The notes: generated from the sequence alone by a model not told the origin. A stretch of 64,000 nucleotides of DNA from Arthrobacter sp. ISL-85 (GCF_018613675.1 NZ_JAGGPQ010000026.1:23101-87100); one strand, 5' to 3'. Counted from the stretch's first letter, positions 45,122-54,455 are shown. A program made the numbers and translations.

Positions 45122-45733
45122 ATGGCTGCTGCGTCAACACCCAGAAAAACCGGTCGGCCCGCCCAACGCCGTCGCACACGGACTGCCATCCTTGACGCCA
45201 CGGAGCGCTTACTGCGAGACGGGACAAGGCCCACGCTTGACGAAATCGCCGCATCGGCGGAAGTGTCTCGCCGGACGATCTACATGCACTTCCCCACTCT
45301 CGATCAGCTGATTCTGGACGCATCTATGGGGGCACTTGCAGGCCGGGAAATCCGAGCCGAGTTTGCGCCAGAAAGCGACGCCACCGAACGGGTTGAAATG
45401 ATCGTCGACACTCTTTGGGGTCATGGCCGCGACTGGCTGCCACTGGGGCGTCGGATGGTCGCCTTGACCGCAGCCACCCCGTCTCGGGCCGGCCCCACAC
45501 GGGGCCATCGGCGGGTCGACTGGATCGAACGAGCAGTTGAGCCCTTACGAGAACGCCTTACCGACGAACAGTACGACCGCCTGGTGTCATCACTGTCCAT
45601 CGTCCTGGGGTGGGAAGCAATGATCGTCCTGGAAGATATTCGAGGACACGCGCCCGAGCGTGAACGGGAGATTGCTGCATGGACAGCACGCTCACTGGTA
45701 CGGGCCATCCTCGACGAAGCCGGCGCATTGTGA
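45122..45733 (+). CDS. TetR-family regulator
   Basis: 203 residues. The HTH reads RTRTAILDATERLLRDGTRP, TLDEIAASAEVSRRTIYMHF, with the standard TetR spacing. The C-terminal all-helical ligand domain follows (about 70-200). The ligand is unknown. It is divergent from the NTF2-like gene and overlaps its promoter. No internal frameshift. Confidence 0.85.
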   Translation: MAAASTPRKTGRPAQRRRTRTAILDATERLLRDGTRPTLDEIAASAEVSRRTIYMHFPTLDQLILDASMGALAGREIRAEFAPESDATERVEMIVDTLWGHGRDWLPLGRRMVALTAATPSRAGPTRGHRRVDWIERAVEPLRERLTDEQYDRLVSSLSIVLGWEAMIVLEDIRGHAPEREREIAAWTARSLVRAILDEAGAL

Positions 45734-45787
45734 AAGGACAGAAACAGGATCCAATAACGCCTTTGTCATGTCTCCAGGCACTACGGG

Positions 45788-45806
45788 AAGGGCGCGCTCA
45801 GCGAAA
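45788..45806. repeat. 19-base repeat, copy 2
   Basis: Identical to 44522-44540; here the following bases are AGGGGCAGCC, so the hairpin seen at copy 1 is not conserved. Confidence 0.55.
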
Positions 45807-45976
45807 GGGGCAGCCTTTTCTGTGCTCTCGGGCGGGTGGGGATCTCAAAGAGCCTGCGTTCGTCTGTTGGTGCAGGTTGGTTGCTTCGGTTCAGTGAACG
45901 GGCTCATCCACTGGGCTGTGTGATTGGTTACGTTCGCGGCGTGGCGGGGGAAACTCTCAGGTGAGCGTGGAAACCT

Positions 45977-46114
45977 TTAATGAGCGCCAAGCAGCCGGTG
46001 AATAGCCCGAAGCTCCCCGGCCTTGATCATGGCGTGGATCTGGCTCGGCTTCACGTTCAGTTCTTCGGCAACCTGGGTGGGAGTCAGGAAGCGCGGTTTT
46101 GGTTCTTCGGTCAC
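45977..46114 (-). pseudogene. Truncated copy of the small HTH gene at 49082
   Basis: 45 residues: FLTPTQVAEELNVKPSQIHA, MIKAGELRAI, then unrelated IHRLLGAH and stop. The first 33 residues after the start are about 85% identical to the intact copy at 49082-49375, and the upstream bases including CACATAGGAT are shared. The C-terminal half (recognition wing and tail) is lost. Confidence 0.65.
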
Positions 46115-46216
46115 CGCCCATCCTATGTGGGGACAGCTGCTGTACCTCATGCCCCGCGCCCGGCAGCAGAAGACCCCGGACCGCCACAAGTCCAGGGTCT
46201 TTCCGAAGCAAGCGTT

Positions 46217-46792
46217 CTAGTAGTCGATGGCCTTGCGGTCCATGGACTTGAGCGCGGCGAGGCGGGCTTCCACTTCGGTCTGCTCGCCGAGGTCTTCCAG
46301 GGAGGCGAACTGGGCATCCAGGGAGGAGGCCGCCAACTCCTGCTGACCGCGGACCGTGGCCTCCTTCCGGCGGATGTTCTCCTCGTAGCGGCCGATGGCA
46401 GACGTCGGGTCTCCTGCGTCGAGAGCCTTGAGAGCGTCGTTGACCTGGGTCTGGGCGGAGGCGACCCGGGCGCGGTTGACCAGCTCGTTGCGCTTGGCTG
46501 TCAATTCCCCGAGCTTGCCGCGCATCTGGTCCAGGCCCTGCTTGAGCTTGTCGACAACCTCGTTCTGCGCTGCCAGGGAAGGTTCCTGTGCCTTGGCCGT
46601 GGACTCGACGGTCATCTGCCGCCCGATGGCGACCTTGGCCAGGTTGTCAAACTTGTCCGCGTCCACGGGATTCCCAGCGGCGCGGAACTCGTCGGCCTTC
46701 TTCGAAGCAGCGATGGCCTTGGTGCCCCAGGTGTTGGCGTCGTTCATGGCACGGTTGTAGTCGTCCTCAGCCATCCGGAGGTTGCCGATGGT
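46217..46792 (-). pseudogene. 3' fragment of pspA, copy 1
   Basis: Homologous to residues from about 79 to the end of the full pspA at 53638 (same stop, DRKAIDY versus DRKAIEY). The match ends abruptly at 46792 (GATGGT, then unrelated TCGG). An internal ATG (46774) would give a 185-residue coiled coil without the N-terminal membrane-binding helix. About 10% of bases differ from the full copy, so it is not a recent tandem duplication. Confidence 0.75.
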
Positions 46793-47290
46793 CGGTTAAT
46801 CAGACAACTCACACTACTCGGCCCGCATGGGACCGAAAAGAGAAAAAACGGTGGTCGTCTCGTTGGCGAATAGTCCCAGCGGTCGGGCATGGAAGATCCA
46901 GCGAGGCTGTGCGTCACATGGCTGCCAGTTCCTTGCGCCGGAGTGTGCCAGCGCAGGAGAGTTTGCGTACTGTTCTTCGCATTGAGGCCCAGGCACCGTC
47001 ATGCCGTGGGCGGATTCCGTTCGTGGGCATACCGGACACCGAAGTAACGGACGCCCGTCTCATCGCGGTACTAGAAGGTTTCCCGCTGGGATCGCGGTGC
47101 CAGGCCGTTCTTCCTGCTAGGCATAACGGCCATAGCTGTACCAAAAGGGCGAGAATGATCGGCAGCGTAGATCATCGGGCCCTACGCCAAGTTGCTGATT
47201 GCCAAAGATGATCGCCCAAGCCAGGAAGAAGAGCTGCAGAGAGCTGGTCCCGACGCTGGACCGCTTGCCATGCAGGTCCGCTCGGTACGA
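46793..47290. other. Spacer between pspA fragment 1 and next gene
   Basis: About 500 bases. Some protein-like runs occur on the + strand (for example PFVGIPDTEVTDARLIAVLE near 47030), possibly a remnant, but no start or family could be assigned. Confidence 0.35.
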
Positions 47291-47707
47291 TTAATGGTTC
47301 TTCGTCCATTTATTATGAATCTCTGCACCGTTCTCGTCATAGACGACATGCAGATGTTCGCCGCGGCGCGCCGGGTCAATAACAATAACGTCAGTAGTGT
47401 ATTTGTCGAATTTCCGACTATACCCATTCTGCACAAGGACTTTTACGCCCCCCTGTTCAAACTGGACGTCTCGTCCTTTTTGCTTTTGAGCTTCCCGATA
47501 TGCCGCGCGTGCCACAGATGTAAGGTCGCTTTGAGACAATGCAACGTCAGCCATTCTGCGTCTCGCTGCCTCTTCGCGGGCTAAACGTTCCTCTCTCGCC
47601 GCAAGCATTGCTTGTCGATTGTGCCCAGGCGAAGTCGATGCTCCATACTTCACGGCACCTACCGCCTGGTCACGCAAGCCCTGCTTAAGCTCATCCCAGA
47701 AGCCCAT
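47291..47707 (-). CDS. Small basic protein, unknown
   Basis: 138 residues from ATG 47707, with AGGGG four bases upstream. Opening MGFWDELKQGLRDQAVGAVK; a long Ala/Arg/Glu helix at 35-65 (AREERLAREEAARRRMADVA); a C-terminal region of strands (GVKVLVQNGYSRKFDKYTTD, EHLHVVYDENGAEI). No family recognised. Cargo between pspA fragment 1 and the lipoprotein gene. Confidence 0.6.
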   Translation of the reverse strand: MGFWDELKQGLRDQAVGAVKYGASTSPGHNRQAMLAAREERLAREEAARRRMADVALSQSDLTSVARAAYREAQKQKGRDVQFEQGGVKVLVQNGYSRKFDKYTTDVIVIDPARRGEHLHVVYDENGAEIHNKWTKNH

Positions 47708-48101
47708 AAACCCCTCCAAAGTTTCGACGCAGCCACATTTACGACCTCTCCTCGACTCTACTTGCTGCAGCAGTCTTTGCGCTATGGTCAAACTCCTTAA
47801 GGGCATAAATTGCAACTGCTCAGGGGAGGGTTTCTCAGCCTCAACCTCAAAAGGAAGGCCTTTCGAATTAGCAAAGTCTCGGAATGGAGAGGGCAATAAC
47901 TTAACTGCGCCGCCAGGAGTTGAGCTTGCACACCCATCTCATCAATGACCGGACCGGGAAGCTCACTGCTCCGAAGAGAAGCAGCCGAACACACGCTATA
48001 GGGGCACCCCCTTTAGCAAAAGGGGGGTGTCAGATGCCTTGAAGACAGGCCTCAGCCGACGTAACTTTTTTCCCATCACTCGTCTCCATTGGGGTGGCGC
48101 T
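47708..48101. other. Intergenic, divergent promoters
   Basis: About 390 bases between the small basic protein and the lipoprotein gene. GGGGGTGTC-type runs at 48005-48035 flank an imperfect hairpin (CACCCCCTTTAGCAAAAGGG). No further element recognised. Confidence 0.3.
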
Positions 48102-49085
48102 ATGGGCAGCAATCTTTATGAGCTGGGGAGACATCGGGCGGAGAGCCTTCATCAATGCATCGGTCCTAGGCGTCTGCTTGCCGCTTGCGCAGCTTTGATG
48201 CTGGCCGTTCAGTTGTGCGCATGCAACGGCGGTGGCGGAGGTGGGGGGCAGCAGCCGCCCCAAGACTACGGCGACAGCGGGTCTCACGGCAGCGCGCCGG
48301 CACCCTATGTCCCCGCGCCGGCCGTAAGCACGCCGGCGGCGGTGATTCCCGATGCAGGGTGCACTCCCGAGTGGCCGCGGAGAGAACAGCCGGTTGCCCA
48401 GACCACGGAGGGGCGCAAATACGTCGATCTTATTGTGGCCTGTGTGAACGACGCGACTGGATCAGTCACGCTGACCAATAAGAGCGACATGGTGTGGGTG
48501 TTCTATGCAGACACTCCGGTGTATCCCTCGCAGGTGGCCGCTGAGCCTGAAGTCCAAGAATTTCACGCCTTGGCATCAGCGGGCATGTACGCTTATAGCT
48601 TCATGGCCCCATCGGAAACAGTCCGTGTCGACTCTCCACCCGACTCGTTCGAATGGGCCATCCACCCTGATCTCAGCTTGGCTTGGATGACCAACGAATT
48701 CGTGCTAAAGCAAGCCGCTGCCGCACTCAAGAAGGGCGCAACATCGGGCTCCGCGGTTCGAAAAGCTGTATGGGATTGCACGAAAGCTGTCTATGACGCT
48801 GCTGTGAAGGTCCCAAAAGTCCTTTCTCCTCAGTACGACCCTGGGGAACTGCTGAAACAAGGACTGGGCGTAGCGACCTCGTCGGGGACATGCGGAGCAT
48901 CCTGGGCAGCCGCTGAAAAGGAAGCCGCCGCGACTGCCGCTCCACTCCCCTCCTTCAACCAAGTGGGTGAAGAAGCACGCAATGCCCTGAAAGGCTCTGG
49001 TGAGCTCGCCCAAAAGTCTGAGGGCCTGCTGGAGGGGTTGGCGGCAACCGCTAAGTCAATTTGCAAGGCAAGCCCACGCTGCTAG
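48102..49085 (+). CDS. Predicted lipoprotein, unknown function
   Basis: 327 residues from ATG 48102. A signal peptide with lipobox (RRLLAACAALMLAVQL then CAC) is followed by a Gly-rich and Pro/Ala linker, so the mature protein would be lipid-anchored outside the membrane. The soluble part has DLIVACVNDATGSVTLTNKS as a beta-domain and a C-terminal helical region with several cysteines (WDCTKAVYDAAVKVPK, SGTCGASW, ICKASPRC). No family recognised. Its stop overlaps the stop of the HTH gene on the other strand by 4 bases. Confidence 0.65.
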   Translation: MGSNLYELGRHRAESLHQCIGPRRLLAACAALMLAVQLCACNGGGGGGGQQPPQDYGDSGSHGSAPAPYVPAPAVSTPAAVIPDAGCTPEWPRREQPVAQTTEGRKYVDLIVACVNDATGSVTLTNKSDMVWVFYADTPVYPSQVAAEPEVQEFHALASAGMYAYSFMAPSETVRVDSPPDSFEWAIHPDLSLAWMTNEFVLKQAAAALKKGATSGSAVRKAVWDCTKAVYDAAVKVPKVLSPQYDPGELLKQGLGVATSSGTCGASWAAAEKEAAATAAPLPSFNQVGEEARNALKGSGELAQKSEGLLEGLAATAKSICKASPRC

Positions 49086-49375
49086 TCGGGAAGGCCGACT
49101 ACTCCTCGGTTGAGAAACACCTGCTCAGCCCCTGATCGGTCGTCGGCGATCTCACCGGCAGCAATTCGTTCAGCGGTGCGGCGGTAGGCTTCGCCGATGT
49201 AGTCCTCGAGGTCCTGGCGGCCGATGCGCCACATCCCGCGGCCACCAACCTGTAGGGCCCGGAGCTCCCCGGCCTTGATCATCGCCTGGATCTGGCCCGG
49301 CTTCACGTTCAGCTCTTCGGCAGCCTGGGTGGGCGTCATGAAGCGGGACGGCTTGGTTTGGCGTACGTCAGTCAC
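49082..49375 (-). CDS. Helix-turn-helix protein (excisionase/BldC-type)
   Basis: 97 residues, GTG start. FMTPTQAAEELNVKPGQIQA, MIKAGELRALQVGGRGMWRI, GRQDLEDYIGEAYRRT is a MerR/excisionase-like domain with the wing and a basic recognition segment. A -10-like TAGGAT lies six bases before the start, without a ribosome site, so it is probably leaderless. It is the intact relative of the truncated copy at 45977-46114. Confidence 0.75.
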   Translation of the reverse strand: MTDVRQTKPSRFMTPTQAAEELNVKPGQIQAMIKAGELRALQVGGRGMWRIGRQDLEDYIGEAYRRTAERIAAGEIADDRSGAEQVFLNRGVVGLPD

Positions 49376-49744
49376 CGGATCATCCTATGTGGAGGGCCGG
49401 CACGCCGGGCTGTGACTTGCCGCCCGCGCACCCGCCTTGAGGTTATCGACCAGTGAGGGCCCGCTCAAGATCGGCACAAGAGTTCCCTAGGACTGCAGGA
49501 ATCCCTACCGCCACGATCCTCTCGCTTCCTAGAGTGTTCCCACAGGCAGCATCAGGGCTAAGCACGTCAGGGGGACGTATTCGCATGAGTGGGATTCAAA
49601 CCGGTAGACAGCCGCATACGGCACGGCCGGTTCCACCGCCGGGGGCGGTACCCGATGCCCCCACCGGAAGGGGGCGGGAGCATGAAGTACGGCGCCTGAT
49701 CCGTGACGCGCCGCTCTGGCCGCCAGCCGACAAGGGAGAAGAGC

Positions 49745-50436
49745 ATGACCGCCGGCGTTGATACATCGTTCAACTACCACGACGATTCTGACGGAAAGGA
49801 TCCGGACAAGTACAGCCCAACCCTTCGAAGGCATCACCAGATCCTCTGGAGCAGGGAACTGCCCAAGCGCCGTGGCACCCTTTGCCTGGCACCGAAAGCC
49901 GGATCCAGACTTGACTACCGATCCCCGCTGGGCGTTTCCATCTCTCCAGTGATGCCATTACCACCAGGCTGCTGCACAGGGCCGCCCGTGTCATACGCAC
50001 CATTCCCGAGGCAGAAATTCCTCCCTACGGCGGCTACACGGCGGGAAGCGCCCTGGTGTTCCCTGGCAACATCATTGACAGAAAGATGACGATCAACGGC
50101 GCCCGGGGGTTCCACCCTCGAATCGCCGACCGCTTTGACCTCACGTTGGAGTGCATCCGCCGCCACTATCTCGGAATGGAGCCGAACCCACTCAAGGATG
50201 TCCTCAACAGGTATGGGACGTTCTTCGAACTGTTCAGCGACTTCGACGGTTACGTCGAGTTCTTCCTATTGAAGGACCTTCTGGAAGAAGACGGCGCAAC
50301 GGTCAAGTACTTTCACCATTTCGATGACTTCAAGACTCCTGCGGTCCCGAAAACCAAAGACGAATACCTGGAATACCTGCGCCGGAAAAACGCCTTCATC
50401 ACGGCCCGGAATCGCACTATCGACGCCCAACCCTAG
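49745..50436 (+). pseudogene. DUF6994-like protein, frameshifted
   Basis: Start ATG 49745 follows AAGGGAGAAGAG. The first frame gives MTAGVDTSFNYHDDSDGKDP, DKYSPTLRRHHQILWSRELP up to about 49925; the sequence then continues in another frame as RFHLSSDAITTRLLHRAARV, IPEAEIPPYGGYTAGSALVF, HPRIADRFDLTLECIRRHYL. The pattern SPTLRRHHQILWS and DRFDLTLECIRRHY is typical of DUF6994. One frameshift near 49930 breaks the gene. Confidence 0.6.
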
Positions 50437-50465
50437 GCAGAGCTCCCAAGGCAGGTGGGCGTCGT

Positions 50466-50698
50466 CTAATATTCGATGGCTTTCCTGTCCACGGACTTGA
50501 GCGCGGCGAGTCGGGCTTCCACTTCGGTCTGCTCTCCGAGGTCTTCCAAGGAGGCGAACTGGGCGTCCAGGGACGAGGCGGCGAGTTCCTGCTGACCGCG
50601 GACGGTCGCTTCCTTGCGGCGAATGTTCTCCTCGTACTGGCCGACGGCGGAGGTGGGGTCGCCAGCGTCGAGGGCACGGAGGGTGCCTTGACCTGGGC
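50466..50698 (-). pseudogene. 3' fragment of pspA, copy 2
   Basis: Homologous to the last 73 residues of full PspA (ALDAGDPTSAVGQYEENIRR ... DRKAIEY). The match stops at 50698, inside the coding region, and it differs from both other copies, so it was not made from either one recently. It lies between the DUF6994-like and the cutinase gene. Confidence 0.75.
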
Positions 50699-51153
50699 GC
50701 ACCGAGGAGATCCTTCAGGTGCCGTGTCACCTGTCTCGTAACTATCGATGAACACCCCGGGCGAATTCCAGCAAAAGGGTACGAGACATAGTTTCGAGAA
50801 TTGCACTTGCCATCGCGGGTCCGTAGTTCGACCGAAAATCTGTGACTGTCAAGGTGCGGAGAGTAGGCACTCATTGAGACGTCCCGCTACCCAAGGGATA
50901 TGAGACGCCCGACAAAAGCCGCGCGCAGAGGGTGACCGCTATAGCTCATACGGACAAATAGGCAGCGCGTAGAGCAAGGCGGTGCAGAGTCTGATGCGGC
51001 CTCCTCTTCAACACGGGCACAGCTCAAGATTATGCTCGTGCTCTTGACCGCCAGCCGGATGCCGGATATGACTTGGGGATCTTCGGTTTGGGGAAGCCAA
51101 AGTCTGTCATATGGAACTTCCGATGAACATGGTCTCGCACGAAAGGCGGAGCC
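50699..51153. other. Intergenic before cutinase gene
   Basis: About 450 bases between pspA fragment 2 and the secreted protein. No gene seen; it should carry the promoter of the downstream gene. Confidence 0.35.
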
Positions 51154-53325
51154 ATGTTCACCTTGTTTGGAAGCAGGAGCGCCCAGCTCAACTCCACGCG
51201 TGTCGAGTTGCGGCAAAAGTCAAAAAGTTGGTCGCAGGCAAGCACTACCCACCCAACAGGCCGAATGTTGGCCTTCAGTGTTGCATTGAGTCTGATGCTG
51301 TCCGTGATAGGCGTTTCGCAAGGTGCGATAGCAGCGACGGCTGCCGTTCCAACAACAGCTGTGCCCGCTGCAACGACGCCGTCTAATCCAGGTTGCCCGG
51401 ACGTGTTATTCATCGGGGCCCGCGGTTCCGGCGAACAAGACCACCCGTACCATGGGATGGGCCCGGAGGTCGACTCGTTATACCTACAAATGGCAACCGA
51501 TCTAGCAGCGACCCCCGTACCCAGCTTGGGCAGAACCCTAAAAGTGAAGAGTCTCTTGGTCGTTTATGCAGCGGCCGATGTCAAAAAAACACTGAGCCTC
51601 TCCAAGACAGAAGCAACACAACTTGCGACAGCCCTTGCGTTGGGTGGAGTTGCCGGCTTCACCGACTATTACGTGAAAAACCACGTAGATGTGTACTTGG
51701 CAAGTGTCGCGGAAGGCCTCAAATCCGCCACCGATGAACTCACGACAGAAGCAAAACAGTGCCCGAACGCGCGATTCGTCCTTGGTGGATATTCGCAGGG
51801 CGCGTTGGTCATGCATGACCTCCTTCTAAATTTAAGCGACAAGAACGACCCGGCCAGTAACGCGCTTCTGCGACGGATCACCGCGACCGCCTTGATAGCG
51901 GACCCGGGAAAAAAGAGTGAGACTGCCGCAATGCACTTCGGGACCGCCGACCTCAGCGCACAAGGGATCCGTAGCGCCCTAGAACTAGGCGAAAGGGATG
52001 TCCCGACGCCATCGAGTACCTACGACATCTGCAATCTAGGCGACCTCGTCTGTGACTTTTCATGGGCTTCCATCAGCGGTAAAACCAGTTTCAGTGCTGC
52101 CTACAACACCCACGTACTGAGCTACCAGAACAACCAGATGGTCAAGAACATCGGCTCCGCGATCGCGACGACCCTGCTGCAGCAGCTTCCTGGCGTAGTA
52201 GACCATCTGGAGATCGCACCGGCCACGGTGACCGCTCCCGTGGGCACGCCCCAGACTTACGCTGCTACCGCGATCGATCCCTTTGGGAAGCCGCTGGGCG
52301 ATGTAACCACGGGTACGACGTTCGGCATTTCACCTGAAGGCTCCTGTAATGGAGCGGTTTGTACGACCAGTGCGGCGGGAATCCACTCGGTGAAGGGCGT
52401 CATGAACGGTGTCATCGGCACCGCTACCTTGACTGCTGAGGCCGTGAATCAGCACACGGGTGACGTGGTTTACGAGGTTGATCCTACCGATGGAACCGGA
52501 ACCCAGATCTGGATCAGGCACTCCGCTGACGGCTCGACAGCAAAGCTGGGGGACGGCACTATGGCCGACGTGTCCCCTGATGGCAGCAAGATAGCCTACA
52601 TTGCCAAAAACCCTGACCCTAACGTGGGAACAATGGTCACGTGGGTAATGAACGCCGACGGCACTAATCCCATTGCTCTGGACCCTCTGGGGCAAACATA
52701 CGACTACGCTGACTCGAATCCACGTTGGACGCCCGATGGTACGAAAATCTGTATCAGTAGAAACTATGCGTGGGACCAGGGGGGCTACAACGGTAATGGG
52801 TACCTTGACCTGTTCATGCTCTCGGCAGACGGCCATTCACTAAGCCAATTGTCTTCGGACCACGTGAGCGTTGGCCCGGTTTCCTGGTCACCCGATGGGG
52901 CACGGCTTGTGTTCACTTCAGTCCCGTCTGGCCAGGCGGTCATGAACGTTGATGGCACCAATGAACACCTGCTCTTGGTTGGTGGGGATTACGGTCAGTA
53001 TTTCGATCCCGATTGGTCTCCGGCTGGGGACCGGATCTACTTCGACACAACTATCTATGGGATCCAGTACGTCGCTTCCACCGACGCATTCAGTACACCC
53101 GTCGCGGCCCTACCGCAGCAGCTCATGCCGGGCACCATTTACCGGGACTACTACCCCCGAGTCTCTGCAGATGGAAGCACGGTGGTCTTCGCCGGGTACG
53201 ACCGATGCTTGGACGGCACGCCAAACTGCTATACGTTCCACCTTTTTGAAGTTGCCAGTGCCGGGGGCCAGCCCGCGCTGCTCTCTGGAACTACAGGCGG
53301 ATATGGCCCTAGCCTCGTGAAGTAG
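51154..53325 (+). CDS. Secreted cutinase-like hydrolase fused to a PD40/TolB-type beta-propeller
   Basis: 723 residues, AAAGGCGGAGCC before ATG 51154. A long signal peptide ends near 62 (LAFSVALSLMLSVIGVSQGA). Residues 80-345 are a cutinase/serine esterase: CPDVLFIGARGSGE opening, nucleophile Ser214 in GGYSQGALVM, then DICNLGDLVCDF for the acid and NTHVLSY for the histidine. Residues 350-440 are an Ig-like domain. Residues 445-723 contain WD40-like PD40 repeats (VSPDGSKIAYI, WTPDGTKICIS, WSPDGARLVFTS, WSPAGDRIYFD, VSADGSTVVFAG). Cutinases act on lipid esters or polyesters; the fused propeller is unusual. Confidence 0.85.
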   Translation: MFTLFGSRSAQLNSTRVELRQKSKSWSQASTTHPTGRMLAFSVALSLMLSVIGVSQGAIAATAAVPTTAVPAATTPSNPGCPDVLFIGARGSGEQDHPYHGMGPEVDSLYLQMATDLAATPVPSLGRTLKVKSLLVVYAAADVKKTLSLSKTEATQLATALALGGVAGFTDYYVKNHVDVYLASVAEGLKSATDELTTEAKQCPNARFVLGGYSQGALVMHDLLLNLSDKNDPASNALLRRITATALIADPGKKSETAAMHFGTADLSAQGIRSALELGERDVPTPSSTYDICNLGDLVCDFSWASISGKTSFSAAYNTHVLSYQNNQMVKNIGSAIATTLLQQLPGVVDHLEIAPATVTAPVGTPQTYAATAIDPFGKPLGDVTTGTTFGISPEGSCNGAVCTTSAAGIHSVKGVMNGVIGTATLTAEAVNQHTGDVVYEVDPTDGTGTQIWIRHSADGSTAKLGDGTMADVSPDGSKIAYIAKNPDPNVGTMVTWVMNADGTNPIALDPLGQTYDYADSNPRWTPDGTKICISRNYAWDQGGYNGNGYLDLFMLSADGHSLSQLSSDHVSVGPVSWSPDGARLVFTSVPSGQAVMNVDGTNEHLLLVGGDYGQYFDPDWSPAGDRIYFDTTIYGIQYVASTDAFSTPVAALPQQLMPGTIYRDYYPRVSADGSTVVFAGYDRCLDGTPNCYTFHLFEVASAGGQPALLSGTTGGYGPSLVK

Positions 53326-53637
53326 CTAGGTCGGATTGCGACTCCAGCCCATACGGAGTTCCAACGAAATGGAGCAGCCAACTCCAAGTCGTTGGCAAGA
53401 AACCACGCCCAGCACCTACTGTCCCCCTAGCCCGGGGGACAGTAGGTGCCGAGAAAAGACGCCGACAAGTCCCTAGCGTCTTTGCCATCATGCGCATTCC
53501 ACAACTTGGAACTCCAAAGCATGTCCTCTCAGGGATCCCCTTATGGGCACCCGGCGCTACGCGCAGCCCGGCTCATGTGTCTCGTAACCTCAGCGCCTCG
53601 GAAACCTAGGGTTTCGAAACGGCGAGAATGGTCGGTC
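53326..53637. other. Intergenic with terminator
   Basis: 312 bases between the cutinase and pspA stop codons (convergent). It contains the hairpin at 53413-53448 and nothing else recognised. Confidence 0.5.
53413..53448. terminator. Strong hairpin terminator
   Basis: Perfect 15-bp stem CACCTACTGTCCCCC / GGGGGACAGTAGGTG with a 6-base loop, between the convergent cutinase and pspA genes. Confidence 0.75.
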
Positions 53638-54366
53638 TTAGTATTCGATGGCTTTGCGGTCCATGGACTTGAGCGCGGCGAGGCGGGCTTCCACTTCGGT
53701 CTGCTCTCCGAGGTCTTCGAGGGAGGCGAATTGGGCGTCCAGGGATGAGGCGGCGAGTTCCTGCTGGCCTCGGATGGTGGCTTCCTTGCGGCGGATGTTC
53801 TCCTCGTACCGGCCGATCGCGGAGGTGGGGTCTCCGGCGTCGAGGGCACGGAGGGCGTCGTTGACCTGGGTCTGGACGGAGGCGACCCGGGCCCGGTTGA
53901 CGAGCTCGTTGTGCTTGGCGGTCAGTTCGCCGAGCTTGCCGCGCATCTGGTCCAGGCCGCCCTTGAGTTTGTCGACGACCTCGTTCTGGGCTGCCAGGGA
54001 AGGCTCCTGGGCCTTGGCTGTGGTTTCGGCGCTCATCTGCCGGCCGATGGCGACCTTGGCCAGGTTGTCGAACTTGTCGGCGTCCACGGGATTCCCTGCG
54101 GCGCGGAGCTCGTCGGCCTTCTTGGAGGCGGCGATGGCCTTGCTGCCCCAGGTGTTGGCGTCGTTCATGGCACGGTTGTAATCGTCCTCAGCCATCCGGA
54201 GGTTGCCGATGGTGGTGGCGACGGCGGCCTCGGCTTCGCGGATGTTTTCGGAGTAGTCGCGGACCATCTGGTTCAGCATCTTTTGCGGGTCTTCGGCGGA
54301 GTCCAGGAGGGCGTTCAGATTGGCCTTGGCGAGCTGGGCAACGCGGGCGAAAATACTCTGCTTCAA
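53638..54366 (-). CDS. pspA: PspA/IM30-family protein (full length)
   Basis: 242 residues from TTG 54366, which opens LKQSIFARVAQLAKANLNAL, the usual PspA amphipathic N-terminus. The rest is one long coiled coil (ENIREAEAAVATTIGNLRMA ... VNDALRALDAGDPTSAIGRY). PspA/Vipp1 proteins form ESCRT-III-like oligomers at the membrane and answer envelope stress. The longer frame to 54447 adds a non-homologous leader. It lies next to the SUFU/ABC genes; two partial copies are further left. Confidence 0.85.
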   Translation of the reverse strand: MKQSIFARVAQLAKANLNALLDSAEDPQKMLNQMVRDYSENIREAEAAVATTIGNLRMAEDDYNRAMNDANTWGSKAIAASKKADELRAAGNPVDADKFDNLAKVAIGRQMSAETTAKAQEPSLAAQNEVVDKLKGGLDQMRGKLGELTAKHNELVNRARVASVQTQVNDALRALDAGDPTSAIGRYEENIRRKEATIRGQQELAASSLDAQFASLEDLGEQTEVEARLAALKSMDRKAIEY

Positions 54367-54455
54367 CGGGGGTCTTTCTGTGGGTGATTGAATTCGGATT
54401 CTATGTGTACGGCGCCGCCCGGGGCCAAGACCGGTGGCTGGCAGCATCCATTGCT

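Noticed and set aside
52330..52836. 168-codon minus-strand frame within the cutinase gene
   Set aside because: Antisense to the beta-propeller repeats, which are convincing on the plus strand.
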